Of a stretch of 17,115 nt of DNA, positions 1 through 10,507 are shown piece by piece (position 1 is the stretch's first letter; every line of letters begins with the position of its first letter). The position numbers and the translations under genes are program-made. The stretch lies in NCBI GenBank assembly GCA_029747585.1, contig JAPEVF010000942.1:1-17115 (forward strand), in the 5' to 3' direction. The notes under the pieces were generated by a model that saw only the letters and a list, made by a program, of their open reading frames with translations, was not told where the DNA came from and did not search any database. The stretch comes from Pleurotus djamor (lineage: Eukaryota > Basidiomycota > Agaricomycetes > Agaricales > Pleurotaceae).

Positions 1-816
1 AAGTTGCAGCCACCACCTCTGAGACCCCAGAGTAGATCGGAGTTCTCAGTCTCGCTTGCAATGACCGTTTCGCCCTTCGCTGTCACAATGGTCGCCTAGT
101 AGGAAAGACAGGCCCGGGTAAGTAATCCCCGTGCGAGAAGAAGCGCAATGACTAATAATATACCTGGACGAGGTTATCGATGGTCATCCCATGCAACCCA
201 GAAAGCCATCCATATCCTCCACCGAGAAGGAGACTATCGCGAAAGAAGCTGATCAACACTGCGCAAGCAAGTCAATACTACGCCTACCCAGCAACACCAG
301 TCTAAATCAATAAATTAACGCTCGTCAATCCAAGTCGACGCAAAACGCTATATTCAGGAATACGTACATGGTTGACCGATCCACCAACGGTGGCAAGACC
401 ATGTTCGATGGCAGCCTTATCAACGGTAGCCCATACGGCTCCACCACCGACATAAGCAAGTTTGTTCTCAGGATCAACGCGCGTCGTATTGAAGTAGCGA
501 GACAAGTCGATGACGAGGCCATCCTCAGCCGATGACGCTGTAAAAGCGCGGTAAGCACAACCAAAACGATACATCATTCCCGAGACTGCGTACCTCCAAA
601 GGAACTATGACCACCACCACGAATGGCGAGTGAAAGTCCGTTATCTCGAGCATATTTGATCGCAGTTGCGATGTCTTTGGTGTCCTTCACGAAAGCGACG
701 ATTCTTGCTTTGCGTTCTGCATTGATAGCCCAACGCGCGATTGCTTTGGTATATTCAGGATGATCGGGGGTGACGATATCGCCAGAGAAGTCTTTGGTAA
801 GAGTGGGAGAAGACAT
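1..816 (-). CDS. FAD-binding (berberine-bridge type) oxidoreductase, N-terminal part, cut by window edge
   Basis: This is the 5' part of a flavin-dependent oxidoreductase of the PCMH / berberine-bridge family, which oxidises small alcohols, sugars or alkaloid-like substrates using FAD; the substrate here is unknown. Exons on the minus strand are 816-594, 537-368, 301-288, 233-164 and 95-1, and all phases close. Visible motifs are [12 protein letters not shown], whose His is the usual covalent FAD attachment site, then [53 protein letters not shown] and LLWGLRGGG. All lie in the FAD-binding half. The C-terminal substrate-binding half lies beyond position 1. No signal peptide is seen at the ATG at 816 ([10 protein letters not shown]), so this member is probably intracellular, unlike many secreted fungal relatives. 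Exon 3 is only 14 nt. A TATA-like box lies about 50 bp upstream. The family call is firm; the specific reaction is not inferable. Confidence 0.9.
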
Positions 817-864
817 GTCTAATCTTCTAGCTGAGCTGCCGATTCGGACCTCCTTGAGAAGCCC

Positions 865-872
865 TTTATATA
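865..872 (-). promoter_or_regulatory. TATA box of the FAD oxidoreductase gene
   Basis: Read on the minus strand this is TATATAAA, about 49 bp upstream of the ATG at 816. That implies a very short 5' leader. It matches the consensus, but placement alone does not prove use. Confidence 0.5.
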
Positions 873-2906
873 TTCAACGCAAGTCGGTGTCCCATGGGAA
901 CGAGCGAAGCAGAGATCATCAGCGAAATTGTCATGTTTAGGTTGGCTGCGTGCCTATCGCGTTACGTGGCCCAGAGAAAGTTTGATCCATATTCCGTAGC
1001 CTCCAGTGCTCCAGTGGGACAAAGGCTTATTGGGATCTGTAATCATCGCTCAACCGCTTTAAGATATGATCATTTGTCAATGGTGATCCTGGGGGCCACG
1101 TTTTAAAACCTAGGTCTCACCTGACGGAAAGATTTCAAGCGGTGATACCCGATCATCCAGTCGAACCAAACTTAGCACGTCCAAGTATAAGGATGAATAC
1201 GTTTCTTATGTCCTTCTCTAGGATCTGTAAAACGGTCGTCAAGGAAAATGACATGATCAGATAAGAGCACTAAGTTACCACTTGGTTCACTGGCAGTCTG
1301 ACACCAATGTCTTGAGAGTCTGGTTATTTCTCTTCCGAGGTAGCCCTAACGAACGTGTCTAGAAGATACGGCGCAGCGAACATATTGCGAGTCGTATCGG
1401 CATGTCATAATTGTGTCCTCCGCCCATGTCGGCATCTTGGGTTTCAGCTGACGCGTTGGCTCGAAAAGGGAGGGTCGCAATGGGGACGCACTACGAATAG
1501 CACTCGAGATCAATCTTTTGATGATTCGAATATATACTGGCGACGAATTTGTAGCCCGAGTACAACCGTCAATGCTCCCCCACGCAAGACCCAAAAGGTT
1601 AAACGAGAAGCATGTAGTCCTGTTTGGGCGTGGTTCCAATGCTGCGGCCCATGGCTTTGCAATGACCAATCATATATGAGCATCGAGGACTCGCCATAGG
1701 AATTAATTGTCGCCACCCTGTCATGGAACGCATCAGAAACGGTGTGGCTGTGGAGACACTGAGTTCTTACGCTATGTAGGTGGTGCGTGGTGAAAGGCAA
1801 GTCCACTAGATTGGGAGAAAACCACCGTTCGGCCTCTTCGGGAATTCCTTATAGACCTCTTGGAGGACGTTCAACACATGACTTGCGAATCAAGGGAGCC
1901 AGGTGACGGAGCGCCAACCTAATCGGCGTTTTCGCTTTGTGTGGATGATGCATTCGTGAGTGGTTGCTTGACGAAGCCCGTATCAGTTACCTGTGGGGAT
2001 GAGACCATAATGTACGAGGAGCCGAAAGACGAGGAAAGATCCTATCTTGAGACACGATGTGAAATGGGGCCATGTCATTACTGCGTACTCCTAGCCGTGC
2101 CAGCAGACCCAGACGCAACCTGTATAATGGTGCAGGAGGGTAAGGGCTAGTGAGCGATCGTTTCAGGCATACACAAGAGAACCTGGTAGAATCGAGAAAA
2201 TTCCTTCAGGTTGAGGGTATGCTGCTGGAGGCACAACCTTACAGCGACTAACCGACTGGACTGAGGCTGCGCCCATGGAGAAAGCCGTAATGTGCCATTG
2301 GTCGTCCGAACGAGACCATACACTTGAAAGCAGGTGGAGCAGGAGCAAATCCCGCTTGAGAGTAGGAATCCTAGGTTGACTGCGAGAAAGTATGCAATAC
2401 TAGTATAGGTGATTGAGGAAGCAAATTCAAGTACGTCCGCAGTGATGAAGATAAAATAACGTGTACAGGGGAAGCGTGAACCGCTGCTCCCCGTTTCAGA
2501 ATGGTGAGTAGGCGCAGCCGAGTGTCGCGATGTGTCTGGTACTAAGCGGACCGTACTTTGAAGAGCGCAAATCCGTATTTTGTCCACGATTTGAAGGCGA
2601 GGATGCTGCATATAAAGGACGAGGCAAGTCGTCACCATGTCTGGAATACTTCCAATAGCGTAAGTCCCTGGAGCCCTTGGATGCTCCGTAGCATAGATTC
2701 GCTGACGACGGCAATGCCTAGCACACATTGTTGGTCAACGTTGAACAGGTCCCGTCCGAGCTGTTCGTGACTCTTCGGGTCCATACGAAAGGAAGCTTAA
2801 GGACAAAGAACGAGATCGCTCGGCCATTACAGAAGCGTCCACTCAAGCTACACAGAAATGGAGACGAAAGAGGCGAGGCGACTGAGCACAGAGCAAGTTA
2901 CGACCA

Positions 2907-2931
2907 AGTTGCAACAAAGTTTGTTCCAACT
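2907..2931. repeat. 25-bp imperfect palindrome
   Basis: Two 12-bp arms around a central G match at 11 of 12 positions: AGTTGCAACAAA on the left, and AGTTGGAACAAA as the reverse complement of the right arm. The only mismatch is C2912 against C2926. It is isolated in a gene-free stretch, so it could be a dimeric transcription-factor site or a chance or relic structure. Confidence 0.6.
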
Positions 2932-3295
2932 AACTTCACGGGCGCCTACGAGCGTCCAAACTCTACAACTACCAACCACAATCGTGAATGTTCCTTGTAA
3001 AGTCCATGGTCACTTTCGCGTTGCGAATAGGCTGAATTGAAACTCTTTTCTATAGATCTTCGCAATATCTTTGGGACATGATGTCCTTATATCGATAGGA
3101 TCCCAGTTGAAAGCTCAGCTGCCGCGGGCCTGGGGCCGTCACTCAGCTGCTTTGTCCTGCTTCGAACCCCAGATCATGCGTGAAGGACCGGGGAGACTTG
3201 AATAGCTCTTACGTGCCGAAACGCCCCCTAACAAGCATGGGAATGAGTTCGATCTCAAAAGTCACATCATAGACCTCGAAGCAACCTCGAGGCGT

Positions 3296-3317
3296 NCGTG
3301 GAGANAANCGAGACACN
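3296..3317. other. Low-quality patch with four ambiguous bases
   Basis: N occurs at 3296, 3305, 3308 and 3317, just upstream of the TATA box of the next gene. It marks uncertain base calls or an assembly join. Base-level promoter conclusions here should be avoided. Confidence 0.85.
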
Positions 3318-3349
3318 CCGGCCTCATTGTCGCCACTCGACTAAACCAC

Positions 3350-3357
3350 TATATATA
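3350..3357 (+). promoter_or_regulatory. TATA box of the gene at 3471
   Basis: TATATATA lies 114 bp upstream of the ATG. The pyrimidine- and A-rich leader that follows (about 3380-3470) contains repeated ACTCAA and AACTCAAAGAAC units and no upstream ATG, which suits a well-translated mRNA. Confidence 0.55.
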
Positions 3358-3470
3358 CGGTGGATATCATCCGGACGCCAATTAACTCAAATCCACTCAA
3401 AGAACTCCAATAACTCAAAGAACAACCTTCTTCGCTTTCCTGCTCCCTACTTCTCTTCCTTACAGCTCAG

Positions 3471-4429
3471 ATGGCGTATTCGGCATACGATATGGGAAGA
3501 CAAATTTCCCGTCGCGGATCCATGTCCTACGCGCCAACGCCGTACCCTTACAGTGATCCAGGCGTATACGGTGGCGGTGGCGACTCGATGATGATGGGCG
3601 CAGATGTGAGTGTCCAGTACCAATTGAAGGGAACTAACTCACTATTTAAACACAGTACCCCCCTCAACAATATCCCATCTATGCGCCCTCTGGAGGGCAT
3701 GGAGTGCCAATGCACGGTACGTCACACGAGAAAATCAATTTGTTAGTCCTCCCATTCATTGACTGCCACAGCGTACGACGATGGTGCTTATCGTGACGGA
3801 TACTACGATGAAAGGGCGATGTCGGCAGCACCAATGATGCATCCTAGTATGAGCGTCAGCAGTCGCCGCAGCCGCCGCTACTCCTCTGTATCCTATCCTC
3901 GCGCGCAGCCGTTTGAGGTTCAGGGTTACCGTCCTAACTCCCCTCACATCAAATTCAAGCGTAAAGGTGCATTTACCGCTGGGATCAACTTGGCTGAGGC
4001 CCAGTCACACCAACGCCTATCCAACAACGATGCTTACTCCTTCCATGATTTCCATCCCGACCACCGCGGAAGAATTTTGTTGAAGATCAAAGTACGTGTT
4101 CTTTCATTGGTCTGGCATTCGTCCATCCCTTGCCCTAACCATGCTCCTTTCCATCATAGTGGACTGGCTATAACTCGATGACATACGAGATCCCACTGGA
4201 CAAATATGATGGCCGCGTAAGCCTGTCTACACTTGCACGACGAGTGTCAAGGGCATGCGTCCATTATCTTCAGGTTTGTTGCACGTTTCTTGTCACGTTT
4301 TCCGCAATCACGAACAGCCCACCACCCTTTTAGGCTAATATAATCCCCGTTGCCTGGGATCGTGTTCAACTACATCATCTGGAAGAAATTTCCTTCGGAA
4401 CTTGGCAGCCGATGCTGTCAGCTCATTGA
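3471..4429 (+). CDS. Conserved basidiomycete protein, Tyr/Ser/Arg-rich N-terminus and conserved C-terminal domain (DUF6741-like)
   Basis: Five exons (3471-3605, 3656-3716, 3772-4091, 4160-4273, 4334-4429) join in phase to give 241 aa. Residues 1 to about 115 are low complexity: Tyr, Pro, Gly, Met, Ser and Arg-rich, with MGRQISRRGSMSY, DYPPQQYPIY, DGYYDERAMS and SVSSRRSRRYSSVSYPR. From about residue 120 a compact domain follows with FKRKGAFTAGINLAEAQS, SFHDFHPDHRGRILLKIKW, MTYEIPLDKYDGRVSL, ARRVSRACVHYLQ, WDRVQLHHLEEISFGTWQP and the end MLSAH. I recall this C-terminal pattern from uncharacterised agaricomycete proteins listed as DUF6741; that name is from memory. No signal peptide, membrane segment or catalytic motif is seen. 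RS-type and Tyr-rich N-termini often mediate assembly or are phosphorylated, but no function should be assigned. A TATA box and AC-rich leader suggest strong, possibly regulated expression. Confidence 0.85.
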
Positions 4430-4716
4430 GGGCTTAGCAATTGACGACTTTCACGATGTCCCGGTGGTCTGTGACCACGTCTTGGTGTTCATGATGATGA
4501 TGATTTCTATTCCATTCGATATGGTTCATGTTTTGCGTATGGGTGCGGTGTACTATTTATGTTTATTACCTTGATTGCTTTCAAGAATTGTACCCCCATA
4601 AACTGCGAACAATAGTCTCAAGATGTATCTTTAGACGATAGGTAGCCGATGTATAGGTATAAATTGCATGGGAGAGATGATACTAATATGATGGAATACA
4701 CTACGATGATGGCCTT
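4430..4716. other. Convergent 3' intergenic region
   Basis: This separates the stop codons of the plus-strand gene (4429) and the minus-strand nucleoside transporter (4717). It holds a short GAT-repeat (gatgatgatgat at about 4493-4504) and A/T-rich stretches suited to 3' processing. No gene or RNA is seen. Confidence 0.6.
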
Positions 4717-6341
4717 CTACGAAATGAAAGGGTTACATTTACACACTGTAGCTCTAACCGCGAAACTGGCGATACTACCCATGGCAAGTCCGCCAACCAA
4801 ACAGAATGTTCCAACGGTGGCCGCAATGTCGACATATTCTCTACGACCTTGAAGTCTAGGGTTATGTTCGAGAGAAGGAGCAGCCATCATACATAGACTG
4901 GATAAATAACCGTTCGAAGTGCCAAATGCAAGGAGGAGGAGCATAAATAAGATGTCGGAATTGATGACTGGGGTTGAGGGTGTTCTAGTTGATGAGGATT
5001 GTATGTTGCACATCAGGAATAATGGAATGAAAGCAGAGCGGGCCAATGAAAGGAGGAGAAGCCGTTTCTCGTTCCAGATAAGCAAGCGACGGAAGGAACA
5101 AATGTATCGGCCGAGGAAGTCGCCAGTGTTGAACATGAGGAAATGCACGGAGCTAAAAAGCAGGGGGTGCACAGTGGGGTTCGTAGTCTGTATTTGCGCG
5201 GTGATAGGCGGGAAGACAGCCTACAGAGGTGTGTAAGTGGATAGAACTTTCGAAGAAACTCAGGAACGAACCAGGGTGACAATGAAAACGTAGGCGACCG
5301 CGATCTGGTAAATCGTGTTCAATTTTGCCACTTTGAAGAACCGCTGCTTCTCCTCGTGATGGTCGTGTCGTCCGGAAGATACGAGACCTTGGATTTCTTC
5401 GGAGGTGACGCCAGTGACTGCCTTGTGTTCTAACGGCGCAGCGATTACCTTGTACGCTGGCATCGATATGAGATACGCGTGGGCCGCAATACTGAATATG
5501 AGGAAAAGGGTGGACAGCGTAAAGAAGATGAACGCGGAACGTTCCTCTGCGGAACCATCACCGAGGGTATATGTCGCAATCGCTTCTTGTGTGGCTCCCC
5601 AGGTTGATACGATGGCACTGGCGACCTGTACACCGCTTACTACTACGGCCACTGCACCTTGCCCCGTGAACATGGCTTGCACAGTCGAGGGTCCAAACAG
5701 AGCCGCGACCTGAATCGTCGCAGTCTGGAGATACGATCCAGCGGCGGATTGGATGATCCCATTGAGCAACACGGAAGCAAAGAATATTCCGGGGGAGAAA
5801 GTGAAGAAAGTGCTGATTGTCAGCAGCAGCGTCATGACCACTAGCCAGACGGCTGACTGGCGAATTCGAGTCGACGCGATAGCCTAGCAAACTGGTTACA
5901 CGTGAAATGATTGGTCACATTGAACGGAATAACCTTCTTGGATGTAATCGTTGCATGTGCCAGAAAGATGAAATTCGAAGCCGTACATGACACCGAGAGG
6001 TATGAGCTGAAGGTACCCCTGTACCGTGATCCAGCCAACCTCGACAAGAAATACGGCGTCGCGGTGATCATCACTGACAACCTTGAGCTTATTTGGCCAC
6101 GACATTGAAAGATGGCATACGCACCGTTCCAGGGTAGAAGTATCACAGCACCGAGCACGAAGTGTATCCAACGTATTCGCGACTCTGCGCGGTGATCTGC
6201 CGGAGGGGGAAGACTGTCATCTTCCTGAAGCTCGAGGACGTCGTCTATCTCAACGTCGGGAGGGGTTGTGACTGGATGCGAGGCGACTGGAGCCTGCGGT
6301 ATTGGATGGTAGAGGGCTTCGGGCGAGGCAAGGGATGGCAT
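4717..6341 (-). CDS. FUN26: Equilibrative nucleoside transporter (ENT/SLC29 family)
   Basis: This is a membrane carrier for nucleosides; yeast Fun26 works in the vacuolar membrane, and location here is inferred. Four exons (6341-6125, 6073-5934, 5883-5272, 5220-4717) close in phase to give 490 aa, a typical ENT length. After an acidic, Pro-rich cytosolic N-terminus, TM1 carries the family motif VILLPWN and continues into ITATPYFLSRL. Further marks are SSYLSVSCTASNFIFLAHA, AAGSYLQTATIQVAALFGP, MFTGQGAVAVVVSG, VFPPITAQIQ, the signature FNTGDFLGRY with its conserved Asp and Arg, SNGYLSSLCMMAAP and the C-terminal FCLVGGLAMGSIASFAVRA. About eleven hydrophobic segments fit the fold, with a charged loop (GRHDHHEEKQR) in the middle. 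I chose the ATG at 6341. The frame runs open upstream to a GTG at 6389, but no earlier ATG exists there. The gene symbol follows the yeast homologue. Confidence 0.92.
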
Positions 6342-6491
6342 GGTTGATACCGAAGAAGGGGAGGAAGCCTCAGCTTCGGTGCATGCCACAAAAGGCGGGA
6401 GTTGAGTTGTGATCGTGTCACAAGCACTAAATAAGGTATTAAGCGCCCACTCTATAAAGCGATACAGAGGATACGGATACGAATGCTACGA
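6342..6491 (-). promoter_or_regulatory. Short gap carrying the ENT promoter
   Basis: Only 150 bp lie between the stop of uL24m and the ATG of the downstream, same-strand transporter gene. The terminator of one gene and the promoter of the next must share it, or the promoter must overlap the uL24m coding end. No TATA consensus is evident. Confidence 0.4.
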
Positions 6492-7772
6492 TTATGCCTC
6501 TATGTCTTTTGGGATAACCTGGTTCGGCGCATTCTCCAGCACCAACGCAGTGAGTCTCTGTCTCTGTTTCACCTCCTTCCTGGCCTTCCTCGCGTTCTTC
6601 CTCTCCACCTTCGCAACGCTGGCCTTGTGCTTCCACCTCTGCTTCCTCTTTTCCTTCTTCAATTCGTCAAGCTTGGCCCGCCACTTCCACGCAGCCTCGG
6701 CCTTAGCCTCTCGGGCAGTTCGGCCGTTCAGATTGCGGAGCTCCGCAGCGAGATAATCCTGCAGCAAAGTTTGGGAATACCGCTGATAAGCCTGCCATCT
6801 CGCCTGCTTCTTTGCGCGTGAATGAGGGTTGGACAATTCCTTCGACAGGAACACTTCGACGGGTTTGGACCCAAAGGCAAGCGTGTCGCTGGTGGAGAGA
6901 GTGACAGCTCTGACAAATTGCTGCTCAGGGGGAGGTCTGGGCAGAGGTCCTCGCAGCGAAGAAGAGAACTGCGGCGGGGTGTATGTGACCTTCGACACAA
7001 CGTCCTTCTCCGTGTCGTAGGGTCCAGCTAATAAATCCCTCAGCAGGTGCAAAGACTAGGAACAAGGGTGAAACATACGTTCGGCGAGGGTGGGTTTGTC
7101 TGGTCGAGGCCATGGTATCCCTACAGTCTCAGTATTCAGGTAAGGAACTTTGGGGACCATATGTGTCGCGAAGCGTTCCCATTCGTAACGATGACATCGA
7201 CGGTTCCAATATGGCTTGGAGGTCCCTATTCGTTTTGCGTAGACACTGCCGACAAAAAACAGAAGCGGAGGTGAGATAATATACGAGCCGGAGGGAGACA
7301 ACGGTGACGAACGGCAGCACGCGAGCCTCCGTAGAGCCTTTTTCGGGCGGAAATTCATAGTTCCCAACGAAAAGCTGGCATCGCGAATAATGGAAGTTTC
7401 TACTCTGTGGAACCTTCCCCGGCTTGACTTCCTCTCCAGCCTACAAGTGGTTTGTTCAGCACAAGCTATACCATAGAAACGAATACTCACGTTCGGCGCG
7501 CCACGAACGAAAACCCTGTTGCTGATACGATTTATACTGAGAACCTCGCGTAAAACTCCACTTTTGTCACCAAGAATGCGAATCTGGTCTCCTGGTACGA
7601 TATTCCAGTATTTAATCCGGTCAGCGGGACGGACAGACTTGAGGACGGGGTCGCCTCGGATGTTCGACCGTTTGAGCCAGTGACGAGGAAATCCCCGAAG
7701 ATGCCTAAAGTCTTTCGTCCACGGCGAAGTTGTCGCTGCCTGGAGGAGTTCTCTCCGGCTGAACACAGACAT
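6492..7772 (-). CDS. MRPL40: Mitochondrial large-subunit ribosomal protein uL24m
   Basis: This is a structural protein of the mitochondrial 54S ribosomal subunit, the uL24 family (yeast Mrpl40). Exons 7772-7491, 7440-7313, 7245-7079 and 7027-6492 close in phase to give 370 aa. The KOW motif sits at about residues 58-92: VPGDQIRILGDKSGVLREV followed by RVFVRGAPN, the RNA-binding turn of uL24. Then come LFVGNYEFPPEKGSTEARVLP, VYAKRIGTSKPYWNR, WERFATHMVPKVPYL and IPWPRPDKP, as in other fungal uL24m. The C-terminal third (from about residue 280) is a long, Lys/Arg/Glu-rich helix (RKARKEVKQRQR), typical of fungal mitoribosomal extensions. The N-terminus MSVFSRRELLQAATTSPW is basic and lacks acidic residues apart from one Glu, which fits an import signal. 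A CACGTG box lies 65 bp upstream of the ATG. Confidence 0.93.
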
Positions 7773-7836
7773 TCTGGGGGGTTTTGAGTTTGGTGAATAG
7801 ACGAGAACACAATTCGGCGGAGGAACGCGGCGGGGT

Positions 7837-7842
7837 CACGTG
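7837..7842. promoter_or_regulatory. CACGTG box upstream of uL24m
   Basis: This is a palindromic E-box (the Cbf1/bHLH class site) about 65 bp upstream of the uL24m ATG, in the 236-bp gap between uL24m and the MBP1 stop codon. One hexamer match can arise by chance. The short gap and the position make a regulatory role plausible but unproven. Confidence 0.3.
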
Positions 7843-8008
7843 TCTGTGTAACGCTCAGGAGGCATTACTGTAAATTAGAGGGTATCTCGAAAGAAATGTT
7901 CATTGGATGGCAGACAGGGAAATACAGCTACAACAGAGTCAAGAACGATAGCTTACACAGACTAACGACTAAATAATTAAATAAACAAAAACGGATCAGG
8001 CAGGCCTC

Positions 8009-10477
8009 TCAAGCGATGATTGGCCTGCCCGTATTCCACGCAATACTAGATGTGGACGGCTCCTCAGCTTCCAAAGTCTGGGATAACTCTCAGTGAGTAT
8101 TCAAGACAATCATAATGTCAGTGAAACATACCTCCAAAAGCATAGAAAGGACAGGATCCACCTCACTCGGTGGAATCCCTCCGCAACCAATCCCAATGAT
8201 ACGTCTATAGTCGGACATTCGAGCACTAGTGTCGGCTTCAGCCTGGAAGGTGGCCAATCGGTCGAATAGGTCCACGCGACGTTTCTTATACTGCGAAATA
8301 TCCTGCCGCAACGCTTCACATGCCTGACGCAGACCTTCCTCGTCTGTCGGTATATCGGCGTGGAGCTGAAGTAGATCGGAAATGTCCTCGGGGCCGTTGG
8401 GGGGTGCTTTACGCTTTCCCCTCGTTTTATCACTGTCCATCTCGTCCCCGTCAGTAGGCATGGGATCGGCCGCCATGGGAACAGTGCCCTCAAGTGGAAC
8501 CACCAGCTCTCCATTACCAGCAGTTCGAATAGCCTTCTCGCGGGCTTCCTCGTCCTTCAACCACTTCTCCCAGCCTAGACGGTATCGTTTGCCCATCTTG
8601 GAGAGCAGTTCGCCTTTCAGATTCTCGAGCTTCTGCTTAGCCGACGGTAGCTTGTCAGCCTGGAGCTTCAAGTTGGTGACTGTGCGTTGACTCTCTAAGA
8701 TTTCTTGTTGTATGTTGCTTAGGAGAGCTTGAGCCTGTGCGGTGTCGCGCTCTTTATCATGAAGTTCCTGGTCGAATGACGCCGCGAGGCTATCCAACAT
8801 GTTGGCCATATCGTTGGTACAACGAGTGCTAGCCCTCTGCGCAGATACAGAAAAGTGAATTGTGGGTGCTCCATTTTGCTGAGCTCCGTTGAAAAGAGAA
8901 CTTGGGAAGGAAGATTGCGTAGCTTGAGCGTTGCGAAACGCCATTGACTGCGTGCGCGAGGGAGGCACAGGCGAAGAACGAAATCGTTCATCTTCAAGGA
9001 TATAATCTTCCGTACTCTTCCCATCGTTGTTCGCAATTTTAGGATCCGCTCCATGATCGATTAAAAGTTTGACGAGTCGCTTACTGCGACATCTCGCAGC
9101 CAGGGTCAGAGCAGTTTCGCCGTCTTCATCCTGGAAATTGACGATGTCGGTTAGTTCTCTAGGATATTCAGACAGTCGATTTAAAACAGTCTCCATGTAA
9201 TATCGGGCGGCGTGGACTTTCCCCTTCGACATGGCAACATCGACAATGTGATGGAACACGGTGCGATTGAAGTTATCGATATTCAGGGTGGAGCGATGGA
9301 GGAGCTCGTAAAGCTCAGGGAATTTGCGAACATCGTAGTTGTTTGCGAACATGACACTACGCATGAGGGCGGTCTGTCCAGATTTGTTGACCTTGAATAT
9401 ATCCGCGCCTGCCGTTAAGAGATATTTAACAACGCGAATTCGACCCATTGCGCAAGCCCAGTGCAGGGGTGTGTGACCGTCATCGTCGATAGCCATATTC
9501 GGGTTCAGGTCGCGGGGAGGCCTGGAGAGAAGCNGGGGGGATTTCTTGGCTATCAGATATAAAGTATTCCAATATCTGGTCTCCGTACGGACGATCTTGA
9601 GTTCCGTTGACTTTATGAGGCAGCTCATCCTCTGACATATCTTCATCAGCATGCGAATTAGCTGATATCTGGGTCGTCTTGCGTCCAGAGACGGGGCCAT
9701 CGTCCTCGGGAAGTGAGACATGTGAATGTGCAGGACTGTGTATCGGAGAAGGGGTTCGAGAACTAGAGGACGCTTCCGTTGGAGATGGAGTCATAGAGCC
9801 GTCCGCTGAACCTTGGGGAGACATTGGTTCCTTATCTATCGCGGTATTCAACGGGTCGGGAACATGTCTTCGGGATGATCGAGTGGCTACAGCCGTCGCG
9901 GCGTCAGAAGCAGGTGGCTTGCGAGCTGGCTTCGAAGGGGGATGGGCCGCAAGATGTTTTGGCGCCAAAGGGGGCCTCTTCGCACCAGGTTGAAATTTAA
10001 TGATAGGTTCCAGTAGATGATCGCAGCCGTATTGCTTCGCTAGTGCTAAGCCTCGCTCGAGCGGAATCCACGTGCCTTGAGAAACAATGAATAAATGAAA
10101 GGCCGGACGCTGGGAAGGATCCCTCACCTTGGTATTTCCCGTATCCTCCTTGAACTTTTTCGTGTTCCCCCTTCTGAACTTCGCGTTCAAGAACGCGTGT
10201 CCGCTGGGGTTTGTCAAAACCTGCGACTTTGAGTATCTGCGTCGCGTTAAGCCATGAATCTGAGCGCCTGCGCATCACGGCAACGCCTTTGCACATCCTA
10301 AATGGCCAAGTCTAATTAGATTTCGTGTCAAGCCGCGTCATATACGACGCACATCTCATATACAGGAATCCCGCTGTAGGTGGCCTGTGGAAATGGCGCG
10401 GAGTGGGCGTTGGTGAGTAATTACACGAACACGAGAGATACGTGATGTGGCACCTTGCATATCTGGGGTTCAGGCAT
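8009..10477 (-). CDS. MBP1: APSES/KilA-N ankyrin transcription factor, Mbp1 type (MBF-like G1/S regulator)
   Basis: This is a nuclear DNA-binding subunit of an MBF-like complex that controls G1/S genes through ACGCGT sites (family knowledge). Exons 10477-10454, 10384-10353, 10297-10128, 10075-8132 and 8077-8009 give 745 aa once N9534 is counted as no base. The APSES domain spans about residues 8-105: [58 protein letters not shown] and [17 protein letters not shown] Ser/Pro-rich linker with SP/TP sites follows. Next come ankyrin repeats ([20 protein letters not shown], about 272-315; [20 protein letters not shown] with [16 protein letters not shown], about 390-430), then a coiled coil at about 498-590 for partner binding. 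The final exon ends [11 protein letters not shown] to the stop at 8009. Exon 1 encodes only MPEPQICK, but its phase-0 junction with ATYSG fits the family. No Swi6-like gene lies nearby. Confidence 0.93.
9534..9534. other. Ambiguous base that breaks the MBP1 reading frame
   Basis: N precedes a run of six G. Upstream, the frame reads through [15 protein letters not shown]. Downstream, the family-matching frame continues with [19 protein letters not shown] only if this position is counted as zero bases. With it removed, the 1944-nt exon becomes 1943 nt, the length that exon phases require. Confidence 0.85.
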
Positions 10478-10507
10478 CTCTGAGGCGACTTGATTATGCT
10501 TTGCGGT

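Larger units (their letters stand above)
873..3349. other. Long intergenic stretch without a supportable gene
   Basis: About 2.5 kb lies between the upstream promoter of the FAD oxidoreductase and the promoter of the gene at 3471. Open frames occur on both strands (the longest is 2147-2728, minus, 193 codons). None shows a recognisable domain, a signal peptide or an intron pattern that would link frames, and overlapping frames are of similar length, as expected by chance. I saw no transposon coding sequence, terminal inverted repeats, tRNA or tandem array. The one clear structure is a 25-bp imperfect palindrome at 2907-2931. A patch with four N characters lies at 3296-3317. Both flanking genes fire outwards from this region, so it carries both of their promoters. 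Confidence 0.5.

Noticed and set aside
1346..1806. Overlapping frames of about 100 codons on both strands
   Set aside because: Several frames of equal length overlap here, none with domains or conserved features, which fits chance.
3100..3190. A TTCGAACCCC stretch that resembles a tRNA T-loop
   Set aside because: The five bases on either side do not pair, no A box or acceptor stem fits, so it is not a tRNA.
6342..6389. N-terminal extension of the nucleoside transporter starting at 6389
   Set aside because: The codon at 6389 is GTG and there is no upstream ATG in frame; the first ATG is at 6341.
8382..8690. 102-codon plus-strand frame opposite the MBP1 coiled coil
   Set aside because: It is a mirror of the biased codon use in the real gene on the other strand.
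9679..9993. 104-codon plus-strand frame inside MBP1
   Set aside because: It is antisense to the Ser/Pro-rich linker and shows no homology-like content.
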